Assembly (NCBI RefSeq): GCF_000003815.2
Contig: NC_049994.1
Span: 12,910,382 to 12,970,381, forward strand
Reading direction: 5' to 3'
Length of the DNA: 60,000 nt
Source: Branchiostoma floridae
Taxonomy: Eukaryota; Chordata; Leptocardii; Amphioxiformes; Branchiostomatidae
Below the pieces are notes generated by a model that was not told the DNA's origin, made no database searches, and saw only the letters and a list, made by a program, of their open reading frames with translations. Position 1 is the stretch's first letter. Each line of letters starts with the position of its first letter. Below are positions 46,752-59,555 of this stretch, piece after piece. The position numbers and the translations under genes were made by a program.

Positions 46752-47914
46752 ATTAATAGATGAACTTTGTTAATCGTATTTCATTATGTATCATTCTAAA
46801 AAAATTCTTACAGAGATCTAGATATAAACGACCGAAATTAAACTTCCGAACTTTGCTTTCATAAAGCTCATTTAGGAAAAAAGTACTTTGAGAAGAAATA
46901 CTTGTGCCACTACAAAACTAGACAACAGTAAATGTTCAAGTAACATCTATCAAGCTGTTAACTTCTGAATAACTGCAAAAATTCCTTATCGTGAATTCAT
47001 ATCTAACATAGGGCTACAAATCCCATTAGGCCATGTTGATTTGATTATATGGATGACATCCGCGCTCGCATCAATTTTCGGCCGTTTCCAAAAAAAAAAA
47101 AAAGTTTTCGACCACACAGTAAATTGTGCAAAGCAGCTGTTAAATGAGCACATATATGCCGTAGATTGAAAAAAAGTATTAAAAAACAGATAACTAATGC
47201 CATAGAATGCCAAAGTAAATCTAAAGTTAAGAATAAGATGTGAAACTGAAAGGACAGAAAGAAAAAAAATCTATTGTTGGTAGGGGTAGGTACCAGTGCA
47301 GAAAATTCAGGCCCAGTTCAGATCCAGAGGATCCTTTCCGGACCTGAACCTGGACCTGGCTGTCCGTGGAAACTTGAGAATTGGCAATACTCAAAACAAT
47401 GTTAATTCGTCATTTGCTACAAAGAAAACTGTTTGGTGGATTATCCGACGCCCACTGGCGTTTTAAAATCCCATCTCGATGTAATCAAGGCTGTCTCTGT
47501 ACCTTTGACTGTAGAAACTTGGTACAAATGACTATAAACTCTACTCGACGCTCTTGTTGCCTTCTTGGCCCGGTAAGACCCCAAATGCCTGCCTACATAG
47601 TGTGTCCATTTTTTAATTGGTGAAACCCGTTCCATTAATAGATGAACTTTGTTAATCGTATTTCATTATGTATCATTCTAAAAAAAAATTCTTACAGAGA
47701 TCTAGATATAAACGACCGGTTCCTATACTTAACTGTTGGTATACCATACTATGTGTTTTTAGTCCTTTGTACTTTGATAAGAATTACTTGAGCCACTACA
47801 AAACTAGGCAACAGTAAATGTTCAAGTAACATCTATCAAGCTGTTAACTTCTGAATAACTGCAAAAGTTCCTTATCGTGCATTCATATCTAACATATGGC
47901 TACAAATCCCATTA
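46752..47914. repeat. Direct duplication of about 280 bp, spacing about 885 bp
   Basis: 46752-46836 (CATTAATAGATGAACTTTGT...) recurs at 47632-47717, and 46890-47030 (GCCACTACAAAACTAGRCAA...) at 47779-47914, both nearly identical. Between the paired blocks a 55-60 base stretch is unrelated in the two copies. Confidence 0.85.
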
Positions 47915-47919
47915 TTTTA

Positions 47920-50450
47920 GATTAAAGGAGAATTTCCGAACTAGGTGTTGTCGGCAACTTGTAACTTGTATCTATCTTCAATACACGTACACACTGACAG
48001 TACATTACGTAAGTGTGTGTACAGGGTAGACGTCGAGTGAAAGTAACCATGAAAGTGATACCGATCCAGTTATACTCACTGCAGAGCTGTCCTGGTCATG
48101 ACAGAAAAGACAGACGCCATGTACCGTATTTACAGGTTCATTGTACATGTACGAGGTTAATTCCCCTAGCTTTTTTCGACCAGCACAATGAACAATGGAT
48201 GACGGCTTAACGTCCTAAGGACTAGGTAGCATGAGCGACATAGCCGGAATCAAACTAACGTCTTCTAATTTCAGCGGTAGGGCAATTAAAGACCGGACTA
48301 CACATGTTACATTCAAAATTATCCATTAATTTCTTTGGTTAAACTTTATACAAACTAATACCGATAATTGATAAAGGCTAAGAGAAATAACTATAGTCAC
48401 CCGCATGCTAGGGTTTAAGCTTAGACCATTACAGCCATGGGCCTCATCCCTTATGGAGAAAAAGACCTCCTTTTATGTTTTGTTCATGGAGATGGGGAAG
48501 TCTGCCTGGCGATCAGGTAAGTTCAGACTGGTAGAAAACATTGTAAGTTCACCTAAAATTGTTAGATAGAAAAGTATCACATGTATATCGCCACATTTAT
48601 CAAACCTTATCATGGTTTGTGCATGCCAGTAGTTTGAGAAAGGACAACCCTTAGCTATACTGCCGAAAAGTACAACGAGAACCCCTTCCCCTCTGTCTGG
48701 CCTGGGTCCAGTGAGAATGAAACCTGCCTAAAGCTCCAGTGAAGTATGAATATCAATGCGAGGCTTTGTTGAACGCCACATTTTAAGTTTCAGAATTTTC
48801 AGAAGATGACACTTATCCAGGAGTTCAGTAAATGTCATATTGGACCTCTACAGTGGCAGGAGGAGAGCTGTTGTTGATGTTAATGATGTCCTCATCAAGA
48901 AATGTCATCCTATTTGACAAACTATCAAAAGTCAAATAATGACTGTCTGGGAAAGTGTCACAGTGGTACTCTGTCACGCGTTTTTTTTTTTTTTTTGTGG
49001 TTCAACTTTTTACCTTTACAGAAGGAAGATGAAAATTATTGCGACCATTGAAATGCGTCACCATGCCACGGTTGGGAAATTTCTCCCTCTACTGGTCGTA
49101 AAAAAGTTCCATGTGTGCGACTTAAGGTTTTCGGAAGGTGGAAACTGATTTGGAGTGGAACCAATGAATCCTCCACATTGCAGAACTTCCGGTATGTAAA
49201 ACTTGTGCCATGTGGAAGAGCATGAACAGCTTGCATGGATATACTTCAGCGATAATCTCCAGGCAGATTTACCAGTGGTGTAAAATAGGAAGGGAGTCAT
49301 AAGACAAAGTGAAGTGAATTTGGGTTTTTTAAACTGTGTTCTGAATATCTTTAAAAGAGGCAATGTTTCTTTAATATGGTAGGTAATGAATGAGGAAAAA
49401 GTGACTGTTACCGGATTTCTTTTTTTCGTTGTTGCATGTGTTGTCCATTTTTGGTGCGCATGCCATTCCATTACATTTTTCTCCTTTTTTTCTGTGTAAA
49501 ACAAATTGAAGAAAAAATCTTGGAATTGCCAACACACACACTGTGTATCATAACTATAACTTTATCCGCTTTTATTTTCATTTTCCTCATGTGATGTTAA
49601 TTCCATCTGCATTACCTGTGTCCTCCACCTTCTCTTATCAACTAATAAAAAAAAAGAAAGACCACAAAAAAAGTCACGACTACCAAACGGCGCGCTTTTC
49701 TGGGTCACAAATCATTGCCAGTTTTCATCCCACCCACGTATCCATGACGTCACACTGACCTCGTGATGATCGGATGATGCTCCAGCCTAAAACAGCCCGG
49801 ATGTAGCGGGGCTTGTGGAAAGGTCGGCGGCAGGTGTGACAGGAGGACCGTGTCACGCGTCATGACGTGCCGGGATGAGGTCTCATCCCCAGGGAATGAC
49901 TCAAGCCATCTGCTCGTCAGCCTGGGGAATGAATGCAATCATTTTAAAATTGCTTTTATTGTCCATGAGGCTCTGAAGAGTTTTATTTGATAAATGACGA
50001 ATAATAAAAAAGTCTTTTACATTAAAACTTTGGGATAAGTCACAGAAGAAATACATATCTGTAATGATAAGATAACAAAAGCCTTTGCATTCGATTTTGT
50101 TTTGTTGTAAATAAATTTAACAAAAAGATGAAGGTAGTCCTTTTTGAACACACACCGCTACCAGTGGACTAGCCTACTGCTGCAGTTGTTACAAAACTCA
50201 ACTGTGTGGTCCTAGGAAACGGAGATTCCAAATCCAAATGGAATTTTTAAACTAATATAAGTCATCTACAGTTTACGTAAATCCAAGAAAGTGATACAAG
50301 TCTGTTGAAAAAAAGTATGTTGGAGAATAACGTTAACTAGACTGATTTTGTTGATCTCGAAATGAAAATAGGCTTTATAAAAAACAGCAGTGGCAGAACA
50401 TTGCAGAACAACTTTACAGAAAGAAAAGCACCTTTAGCTTTTCGGTTTGG
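47920..50450. other. Intergenic, nothing recognised
   Basis: Only short chance frames, a poly(T) run near 48980-48995, and no tandem array or exon with matching splice phases that I can support. Confidence 0.5.
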
Positions 50451-50460
50451 CAAAAACTAC

Positions 50461-50533
50461 CGAGTCTGCCAGGATTCGAACCTGGAATCTTCTGATCCGT
50501 AGTCAGACGCGTTATCCGTTGCGCCACAGACCC
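50461..50533 (-). tRNA. tRNA-Arg-ACG: tRNA-Arg (anticodon ACG)
   Basis: 73 nt, intronless. Read on the minus strand: acceptor GGGTCTG pairs with CAGACTC (one G-T), A box TGGCGCAACGG, anticodon stem TCTGA/TCAGA with loop CTACGGA (ACG, decoding CGU/CGC/CGA after inosine editing), T arm CCAGGTTCGAATCCTGG, discriminator G. It is very close to vertebrate tRNA-Arg(ACG). A TTTTT Pol III terminator follows at 50456-50452. All arms pair, so it looks functional. Confidence 0.97.
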
Positions 50534-50654
50534 GCACTGACCAAACAACGAAATGGTAAGATTATGAAAGAATTTCCAACACTTTGACATATTCGAACAC
50601 ATGACTTTCCTGCATTAGTTAAATCAATGTAAGATCTAGTCCGTGTGATAGGAG

Positions 50655-50862
50655 TTAGCCTCCATAGCAGGCTCTATATGGCCTTTTTTGGCTCATAGTA
50701 CTACCTTTGCTAGTCATTTATTTTTGTACTAGGTCGCTGATTAATGAGCCCCTAGACAGTCAGCGAAGGCCAGCAATCAGCGACCCAATACAAAAAGAAA
50801 TAGCCAGCAAAAGTGTATTATGAGCCGAAAAGAGGCCCCAAAGAGCCTGCTATGAAGTCTAG
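50655..50862. mobile_element. Foldback MITE (family F)
   Basis: Left arm AGCCTCCATAGCAGGCTCT, right arm AGAGCCTGCTATGAAGTCT. Inner arms TTGGCTCATAGTA and TATTATGAGCCGA also pair. Same family as 39105-39277. Confidence 0.8.
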
Positions 50863-51266
50863 TTAGAAGATTTCAGGTTTCTGAAATTGACTCATTAATA
50901 TTCGCTTTAGGCTTAGGAAACAACGCTATGGATATGCAGTCGGACGACTTTCGTAAAAGTACCGATAGAGAATTCTCATTAAGCATGAAAATTACCAATC
51001 TGAGACTTTGGTAGGATGAGGATAACTGAATACTGTGATAGAAACGGTTGCTGTCTTCAGTTGATAACGTAACAATTATCATTATGACTTATAAAGGCCT
51101 GATTGTAAGCGTCTTATCAAACAAAAAATTACCAACCATTCACAGAGGTCTTAATAGTGTAACAGGGTGCATATACGTAACTTTTTCTTGTTCATGACAA
51201 GCAGGGACTGATTCCAAGATTTCGTTGGGATAACGTTCCTGGACGACTTGGTGGTAACCTTGGGTA

Positions 51267-51478
51267 TACTAGAAATACATTTGAGTTCGCGGGGATTTAA
51301 TTTCGCGGTAGCGGAAAAAGGACTTTTCGCAGTGGATTTAAGTTCGCGGTAACACCTTAGACTGCAGTCTGATACCATAATAGAAAAATGTTCGCTCTGG
51401 TTTTAAGTTCGCGGTGAAGTGGTCACCGCGATAACCGCGATGACTAATCCACCGGGAACATTTCTGCATTTACAATAT
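51267..51478. mobile_element. Foldback MITE, family E, inverted copy
   Basis: It reads as the reverse of the copies at 46469 and 51757: GAGTTCGCGGGGATTTAATT at the left, ACATTTCTGCATTTACA at the right. It keeps the central ACTGCAGT. Confidence 0.85.
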
Positions 51479-51756
51479 ACTATATAGTGGCTGGTGGTCA
51501 GTCAGCCAGGTCATCGTTTATGCCAAAGAGTTGTCCAGTAAACTACATGGGAAGCGACTCATGGCGACTTCGGAAGAAACGATGTAGCTTTCTCTGAGAT
51601 TGTCCGTAGGCGGTTAGAGAATGCATCATAAAATGTATAAAACTAGGGATTAGAATCCATGTACTCAGATCAGTCCAAAGTTGACAGTCCAAAGTTTAGA
51701 GCGAGAGGGAAGGGGAGAAGAAGGGGAGATACATGTAGGGTGCACGTGAGAGAGAT

Positions 51757-51968
51757 TACTGTAAATGCAGAAATGTTCGCGGTTGATTGATATTCGCGGT
51801 TTTCGCGGTGACCGCTTCACCGCGAACTTAAATCCATCGCGAACATTTTTCTATTATGGTATTAGATTGCAGTCTATGGTGTTACCGCGAACTTAAATCC
51901 ACCGCGAAAAGTCCTTTTTCTCGCTACCGCGAAATTAAATCCCCACGAACTTAAATGCATTTACAGTA
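51757..51968. mobile_element. Foldback MITE, family E
   Basis: TACTGTAAATGCAGAAATG at the left, TTAAATGCATTTACAGTA at the right, with internal ACCGCGAACTTAAATCCA blocks. It is the best preserved of the three copies. Confidence 0.9.
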
Positions 51969-52094
51969 TAAGTATATAGACGTCCCTTATTATATTTTAG
52001 CCATATCATAGGTATAGTGAAATATATTGTATTCGTGATGTTTCTTCTTTCTTCTTCTTTCTCCTGTCAAATTTTTAAATTGATTCATCTCCGC

Positions 52095-52600
52095 CGTTCC
52101 TGCACCGAATGACCTGAAATTTGGCACAAGGGTAGAGTGGGCCAATACCCTTGTGCTTGTTTTTTTCATTTTTTTTTCATATCTGTCTCTAAAATGATTT
52201 TATTAAAACAAAAACTGTATATTTTGGCCCCCTGTACCCTGGTATTAGAACCGAATGAGCTGAAATTTGACACAGATGTGCCTGGATAAGTTCCCCATAT
52301 AAATTATTTTGAAGTGGTGTACAGTATAACGAGATGCTTATTTTTGCGATTTTTTGTTAATTTTTTAACCAAAAAAGAAAACTTTTGGCTCCTGTACCCT
52401 GGTTTTAGAACCGGATGACCTGAAATTTAGTATAGGAGTGCCCTAATCATATACGCACATGGATTCATTACCACTTGAGGCATACAGTATAACAAAATGC
52501 TTAATTTTGCGATTATTTGGCCATTTTATGACTCAAAACGTACATTTTGGCACCTGTACTCTGGTTTTAAAACCAAATGACCTAAATTTTGGTAAAAGGG
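52095..52600. repeat. About 160-bp diverged tandem repeat, 4 copies
   Basis: RAACCRAATGACCTGAAATT-like cores recur near 52103, 52250, 52411 and 52571. Between them TGTACCCTGGT and CAGTATAACRARATGCTTA are shared. AT-rich and non-coding. Confidence 0.75.
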
Positions 52601-52854
52601 TGCACTAGATAATTATTCAAATGACACATGTATAATTTTTGTCATAAACCACTTCAAAATAATATATTTGGGGATTTTTTGTCATTTTCCAATAGCCAGA
52701 GGGGTCAATGACCTTAAGGTCGTTGACCCCCACCTTTAGATTGCACCTACTGGCCTGTATGTCTATTCAATCTAATTAGATAGGTAACCAATCACTTAGC
52801 CTGAATCTTTGTCCCAAGGGGGGGGGGGGCAGCCAATCAGCGAGCCCGGTGTTA

Positions 52855-53540
52855 TCTGGAAGAGTCCATTCTTACACGGAGGGTTCATTTTTTTTAAATT
52901 CATCATTGGACTGGTGAAGTCTTTCAGTGGGTGTATTTTGGGACTGGTCTATTTTTCAATTTTACAAAAGGTGTGTTGGAAGAGTCCATTCTCGCACGTA
53001 GGGGGCATTCTTTGAAATTAATTTTTGGACTTTGGTGACTTCTAGTTTGTCAAAGTCTTTCAGGGTTATTTTTGGACTGGTCTAATTTGCAATTTTACAT
53101 GGGTGTGCTGGAAGAGTCCATTCTTGCATGGTGGGGGGCTTTTTTAAAAATGCATTTTTTTTACTTAAGTTATTATATCAAAGTCGTATTTCAGCCGATG
53201 TATTTTTGGACTGCTTCTACTTATTGAAGAGTCCATTTTTGCACACGGAATGGGGATTTTTTCAAGTTCAGTTTTGGACGGGTGATGATTCAAAATTCAA
53301 TTTTTATTGGAAGTGATTTTAGACTGGTCTATTATACCTTTTCTTATTACTGGAATCTTATTTGCTAAATTCAATTTTGGATTCGGTTTCTTATTCAAAG
53401 GGCCAAGGTTTCAGTGGGAGTATTTCTGGACTGATCTATTGTGCAAATTCACATAGGGTGCACTGGAGTCATTTATGGGTTATTAAACCGTCATTAGTAA
53501 AAGTGATTTTCAAATGGGTGATTTTGAAATAGTCTATTGT
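52855..53540. repeat. About 120-130-bp diverged tandem repeat, 4-5 copies
   Basis: GGAAGAGTCCATTCTYRCA recurs near 52858, 52977 and 53109, with weaker forms later (53226). TTTTGGACTGGTCTA and TTCAATTTTACA blocks lie between. Confidence 0.75.
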
Positions 53541-53544
53541 TGCA

Positions 53545-56335
53545 TGGGGAGGGAGACGGCTGAAATATGTTGTATTTGCTCTCAAGCAAATGTCGGCCTT
53601 TCTAGTTTAGCACGACTCCTGTGTCTCTCCTTGCGCTAAGCGCACAACTATAAGCTCAGCAGCTATTCTAACGAACTATTGTACATGTTTAAGGCTGTCA
53701 CCGGGATTAAGGACACTACCACACTTCATTATGTAAACACAGTTAATTAATTTTACTTATGTCTATGTTGTTAAGCCTATGAGGCTCGCTTTGTTTGCAC
53801 TTTGTAATTCTCGTGTGGTCATATACAATGAAAATCAAGTAAGAAGGAAGCAGACAAACAACCAATATAAAACATATGTGTGTTGGACCGAGTATGAGCA
53901 CGGTTTGCAGTTTTTATGCATTGTTAGACACAATCTTACCACAGTTGCTTCATACAAGATCATAGTAGTAAAAACAGCACAGTATTGAATGGAGATCGCC
54001 GTATTGAAAATCGCCGTATTGAATGGAGTCCTGTAGCAGAACGGACATGACTAGTGGCAGATCAGCAGACGTATCACGACAGTGAAACCAACCAATTGTC
54101 AGGGTATGCTCAGTCGTGGGCGGATGTGGGCGGATTTGTATTTACGTGGGAGGGAGAGTAGTACTAAGTTTGAGCGGCTTTTTTTAACTGCAAGCCAGGA
54201 GCCAATTTTGTGTGAAACTTAGCAATAGAATTACTCAAAATTTGTGGTGCCTGCATAGCTTGAGTGAGTATTTACATATGCTGACAATACAAATCAGGGG
54301 CAACTTTGCATGAATAATCAGGTGCCAATTTGCATAATTAATGAGGAAAAGTTGCGAAATCCAATGGATGCCTAGATATGAAATGTGCAAATGAATATTG
54401 GATTAATGCTTAATGCTAAATGGAAAAATACTAACTATTTTTTAAAATGTAGTCTGGTATCCAGTCGTATTATAGCTCACAAGCCTTGTCTGTCCTCTCT
54501 GCAAATATTTGCAGCTAATTAAGATTGTTGTTACTGTTATTTTCTGAATCAAAGCTCCCTCTAGCAAAATCTATCTGAAATGCTCAGCCCAGTTGCTTCA
54601 AAGGTGCAGTTCATGAGTAAACCGGTAGATGGAGTAAGGGAGATGATTGAGTCAGAGAGTAGCAAGCTATGTGTTGAGTGTGGAAGGAAATTACATATTA
54701 ATTATACTCACCCCCAATTGGAACAAAAACGTTTATTTCCTATATCACTGAATAGGATCATCAGATATTCCACAGGAGTGCATCGTTAGCATAAAAAATT
54801 GAAGCAACCGCTCTTACATCTCATACTAAAACGCACTTTTCCCTATCTGGAACGCAGACCAATATCTTTCATGTTCTGCTAACATATCACGCTGCAATAT
54901 CTGCGTACGCGTATATGTGTACTTTATTCCAAATGCGAGACCAGATCATCCTTACATGACTGTGCCGAAGCCCTTATAATGTGATGGTATTTTGTTCTTC
55001 TGTATCTGTATGTATACATATAGTTTGATAGTTGTTGCCTGTACAATTGTCGAGCAATAAATCCATTATTACCATTCATTTTGTTAGTTGCTGCAATAAA
55101 AAAAAACACTCCACAAGTAGCTTTGAGACACGCAAAGTATGATATATGTATGCTTCGGTTTGGAAATGTGACCTCCGCCTAGGTCAACTTAAGGATGATA
55201 CTAAGGCTGAAAACTGACCTCTTTGACACGTATCTACGCGTATCTAGAAACACTTACAGTGACCACAAGAAAACACCCATCACGTTAAGAAAAGTTTCAA
55301 TTTTTATGGCTCATTTTTCATCTATCCTTGAAATGCTGGTATGTTGCGCTACAAAACTTATTGAGCATACAACGTGTCAGACAGCTACCATCCATCATGC
55401 ATACTACTTGTTCTTGTGACTACTCAGCAGAAACTTTCCTTGTTAACTCTATAACACGATTTGGATCCAAAAGTAGCCATTTACAAACAATTCATCTTTA
55501 TTGACGTTGATATGCAATCCTGGGGTAAAACCATTGCTTATGATGAAACAGCATAACCGCTGTCTATCGTGCAAATAACATTGCCACACACGTATAGATA
55601 TGACTCGCGCGCTTATAACCCAACACGTTTGAACGTATAAGATGAAAAGCAAATGATTTCCAAGGGGATTTTGGCCCGAAATCGAACGTTCCGTCGACTG
55701 AACGCTCGGTGAATTTTATTCCTTTGTTCTATATGATACCGAAATGGGTCAAGACACACAGCGTTCACCTCTGTAAAATTTATGTACACTTTAAGCGTTG
55801 GAAGGACGCAGCTAAAATGCTAAGTGTACAACATCAAAACGGAGGTTTATTGCTATGACTGCTTCGGGGGCAACAAGGAAATGTTGAAGTCGCTGGGTGG
55901 ATGTTTAATGAGTGTCTGACAGATGTGCGCTTAGAACCTCACCATGTTGATGTTAGATGAAAATCTTTGGGGACTGTTCCTGTGAAAGAGGGTGAAGGAA
56001 GCTAGAGGCCTTTACTATAAGCGGATACATCAAAGGATTTCTCCACGGAGTGATCTAGCCTGCCCTCTTCCAGCTGGTGCCATCTTCTCATCACCAACAG
56101 ACGGAATTTAAAGGGTGCGTTTTCTATCTGATTAGGTCTTTAAATGTTGGATTGTGCAGGTTAAAATGGATCATTGTAACGGAGCAGCGCTAATGCGAGA
56201 TTTATAATCAAGAGAAAATTGGTTTCCGAGGGTCGGGGCCGGTAACGGCGGAAAGGCCGCAGGAAAGGGCTTTTCAATTACCGAAGACGAATGTTACAAA
56301 TCTAAACGGAGACGACTTGTATCATTTAGGTAGGC
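53545..56335. other. Intergenic, nothing recognised
   Basis: Chance frames only. AGCAATAAATCCATTATTAC near 55053 resembles a retroposon tail, but no body is recognisable. Confidence 0.45.
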
Positions 56336-56339
56336 CGTG

Positions 56340-56612
56340 ATTTAGGGGAAGCGTAAGTGAGGAAGGCTTGGTTTTCCTTCCAATAGACTCAGGAATACCC
56401 AAGCTTCACACATTTTAGGTGCGGGATATTTTGTAGACCTATTGATACAACATTGTTGAAGTACCCGTTATACCCATTATCTAGGGGAAGCTTAAGCGAA
56501 GGAGGCTTGGTTTTCCTCTAAATAGACTCAGGAATATCCAAGCTTCACACATTTTAGGTGAGGAATACGGTACTACAACATTGTTGAAGTACCCATTATA
56601 CCCATGATTTTC
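56340..56612. repeat. 139-bp tandem duplication
   Basis: TAGGGGAAGC starts at about 56343 and again at 56482. Both copies share GGCTTGGTTTTCC, CCAAGCTTCACACATTTTAG and CAACATTGTTGAAGTACCC, with small indels. Confidence 0.85.
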
Positions 56613-57180
56613 GCACTTACGATTTAGCTGGCATGACAGGTATACGTATACGAGGCATAACGTCAGAAACCCTTAATACGTCTCGCGCTTTGTCTGCAAA
56701 AGTTCAAGAGCAGCAAAGGTCTATCGTAAACATCCGCAAAAGCATGCATGCCGTCTGAACATGTTGTAATTTATACATTAGTCTGGTAACAAATGTTTAG
56801 ACAACCTGCGTAACATATGTATATCTAGATATATTTCTGATATAAAAACACCTAGGTTTGGTACAGCATCTACGATGAATATTTGACCCACTTTCAACCA
56901 TCATCTTTGAAGGATGAGAATTTACAGGTAAAATATTTACACATTTCTATAAGTCATATGTTTCTTTCACCAGTACTTGGGTAGCAAGAGGTGTGATACT
57001 GGAGCCAGTTGAATTCAGAGCACTCGTCAGGGTCCTGAATACGTGATGTATGTATTGAAGGTTTTCGTATACTAAACTACGCGAAACGTGGCGCATTTCT
57101 CAGTATCAAGCGACCAGTACCAGCGAGAGAGAAAGAGAGAGAGTTAACATGTATACAGAAAGATATAGATCAGTTATCCC

Positions 57181-57372
57181 CCCTTCCCACAAGACGGTGA
57201 TGGATGCAACCTAAAGCGAATGTGTATAACCTTTGATTTTATCCATGTTTGTAGTGTGTCCGAAATGAAACAAAAAACACGAAGCGTAAAAAGATTTTGG
57301 ACACAATTTGTTGAGCGATCTGTCCAATTTCAGGTCGCGAGAGAGCTCGGCAAGAGCGTCATTGTAGTGAGC
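57181..57372. mobile_element. Foldback MITE, family B (diverged copy)
   Basis: It shares with 22454-22690 the order CCCAC.AGACGG, an internal TTTGTTGAGCG.TCTGTC and GGTCGCGAGAGAG...GAGCGTC. Termini are eroded. Confidence 0.5.
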
Positions 57373-57451
57373 GTGGGCTTTGATTGAAACAGCCCCGGCC
57401 CCTTCAACAGTTCAATGACCCCTCTTCGTTCGACGTCCCTCTCATTGCCAT

Positions 57452-57593
57452 ATAGCCTGCGTACCATCCTCCGTAGTTACCACTAGGTCAGTACTTCCGC
57501 TTGCTAACTCCGTAGTGACCGCTGGCCCAATGCTTTGGTTTGGAGCGAAAGTAGGAAGCCAGCGGTCAATACGGAGGATGGTACTGAGGCTAT
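57452..57593. mobile_element. Short foldback MITE, 142 bp
   Basis: ATAGCCTGCGTACCATCCTC at the left matches the reverse complement of the right end (ATAGCCTCAGTACCATCCTC). A second inner pair, CCGTAGTGACCGCTGGC and GCCAGCGGTCAATACGG, makes it almost wholly self-complementary. Confidence 0.8.
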
Positions 57594-57599
57594 CCTGGC

Positions 57600-59330
57600 C
57601 ACAGATAGACAGGTGCGGCCGGTATTGATTGATGTACTCCCCCTGCCCTCTGTATGCAGAAACCATTTAGGCTGCAGGGGAAATAATGTCCGAATTAACG
57701 GCTGGGCCGCAAGTCACACCACCAGCAGTGGTGCCGCACACGTACCAATGCCGGCAGCATTGCACAGGTGGGCTGGACCCGCCAGATATCGGCTACAAGA
57801 GTCGATGATGGGTTTTATAAATACCGCGAAAAAATCTTCTGCGCGGTCGAACTAGTCGTTGTACGATTTCCATGTAGTAGAATTTTTAGGCAGACTGATT
57901 GAAACAAAGATATTCCTATTGCTTTTTAGCGTAGTGGGCTTGTTATCCACGGACACAAGCTTATCCATGAGACTCCTCCCACCGCATTTTACCTCCACAA
58001 CCGAAGTTGGTCTTTTCAAGCGCTTAAGCCGTGTCAGCTGAATAGGCATTGACATTGACCCCTGATATCCGTATGCGAAGTTTCCAACAGCAAAAGGTAA
58101 AAAATGCCTGAGAGAGTCGTAGTTAACAGCGTCTGTTGTCTGCGTACCATTCTCCTAATACACGAAGCAGCTGTTGGGGTCATATCCAGGCAACAGTCTG
58201 GTTGCCACTTACGCTTACGGTTGGGATGTTGGACGAGGCTGGTTCAGCTGAAATTTTTAAGTTGAAGTCCTTCCCGCACCAAATGGTGTATCGGGTGGCG
58301 CCCACCTCCGTTTCTGTAGCTTCGAGTCATACAGCTTTGTGCAGTCACTTCACAGCAAGGTGCTTGTCCACTAAGAGCGGTGTGTTTAACTTCCATACTA
58401 TAAGCTAAGCTGGGTAAGCAGTGTGCACCAGTTTAAAATGTTGGGTATGACTCGGCTGGTACTCGGCTAGGAACTCAAAATACATGTAGCTAACGAATGC
58501 AGGTAGAATACACTATCTCTTAGTTATTGTCCTGGTCATTCTCTGAAATGAGTGCTATGATGTCTGCAAACACAATATGTAATATTAACCTTTTTTTCAA
58601 AGAGGTGGGTACGGTTGACCGACCAAAAAACTCATTGTAGTTCAAACCAACTTCAGTCAAGTAGTGTGTTTCCCATGTCTTCCAACGCATAAGTTTACAT
58701 TATGGATCATATTCGATTTATTAATTCAAGGGTCAAAGAATCCAATTTGGTCACCAACCCAGTGGCAGTGGAAAATGTGCCGTCAATATTCATTATATTT
58801 CGGCTTGAGAAACTAGTATGCACCAGATATCGCGTCATCGCAATTTTAGAAGGTTTGCCTGAAGCCGAACGCCTTCCATAGCGAGCGGAATACATTGGAT
58901 CAGGCCATGTGTTTAACTCAATCTAACTCTATCCAGAAGGTAGCAGTTTCAGATAGCTGCCCAGACCTATTTTTCATTCGTTCCTGGATACATATAGACA
59001 TTACACAACACTAAGAAATACAACAAGTTACGGGACACTCCAGCATCTTTGGTATACACATGCTAATAGTCGAGCAGCCAAATACTAATTCTAGTAATCT
59101 TTAGGCAGAATTACAAGTGGCATAATATAGTATCAAAGCTGGCCAAAGGGAGTCATCAGCCTCTGGAAGAGAAATTCTTCTCCCTGTTTCAGTGACGGAA
59201 GATCTCCGGTAGCCAAACACACTCCTAGACCGGCTTCACTCCTCTGGCAGCTTTTGATACTGTCTTATGATGCCGTAGGATCTGCTTGGAAATTACATTC
59301 TAGTTGTTGAAACCCCCCTTCCCGACTCGG
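57600..59330. other. Intergenic, nothing recognised
   Basis: Several chance frames of up to about 106 codons run on from the foldback element at 57452. None has supporting splice signals or a recognisable domain. Confidence 0.45.
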
Positions 59331-59336
59331 GCTGCC

Positions 59337-59555
59337 CACGTGACGGTGGGTTCAGCCGCCACCACCTCTCCTCACGCCCCGCTCCACCCGGAAGATAAAT
59401 AGCGCGGGCTTTATTGATAATCGATCCGCAGTCGGGAAGAGCCCCGAGTACCTCCACGCACTGGAGAGCAACCCTGGCTCAACCATCGGAATTCCCATCC
59501 TTCCTGTATCGTACACGCGTATACAGCAGCCAGTACGGCGCGACAGCCTTTTGAG
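59337..59555 (+). promoter_or_regulatory. Candidate promoter and first exon of a gene leaving the window
   Basis: CACGTG (E-box) at 59337-59342 and ATAAATA at 59395-59401 are followed by a GC-rich stretch with no ATG. That stretch ends at a consensus donor, TTTTGAG|GTGAGC, at 59555/59556. The form is that of a TATA promoter plus 5'UTR exon. The gene body would lie beyond 60000. Confidence 0.35.

Noticed and set aside
46986-47213. Frame resembling, in translation, the one at 23668-23895 (QFTVWSK... and SVQFPVRSQ...)
   Set aside because: The similarity exists at DNA level over a dispersed repeat in opposite orientation; no start, splice or domain evidence for a protein.
49058-49537. 159-codon minus-strand frame
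   Set aside because: Low-complexity, Phe/Lys/Thr-rich reading of AT-rich DNA with no domain and no supporting splice signals.
50414-50602. 62-codon minus frame over the tRNA
   Set aside because: Its RITRLTTDQKIPGSNPGRL-like text is the usual false translation of a tRNA-Arg gene.
57535-57855. 106-codon + frame
   Set aside because: It starts inside the 142-bp foldback MITE and has no recognisable domain.
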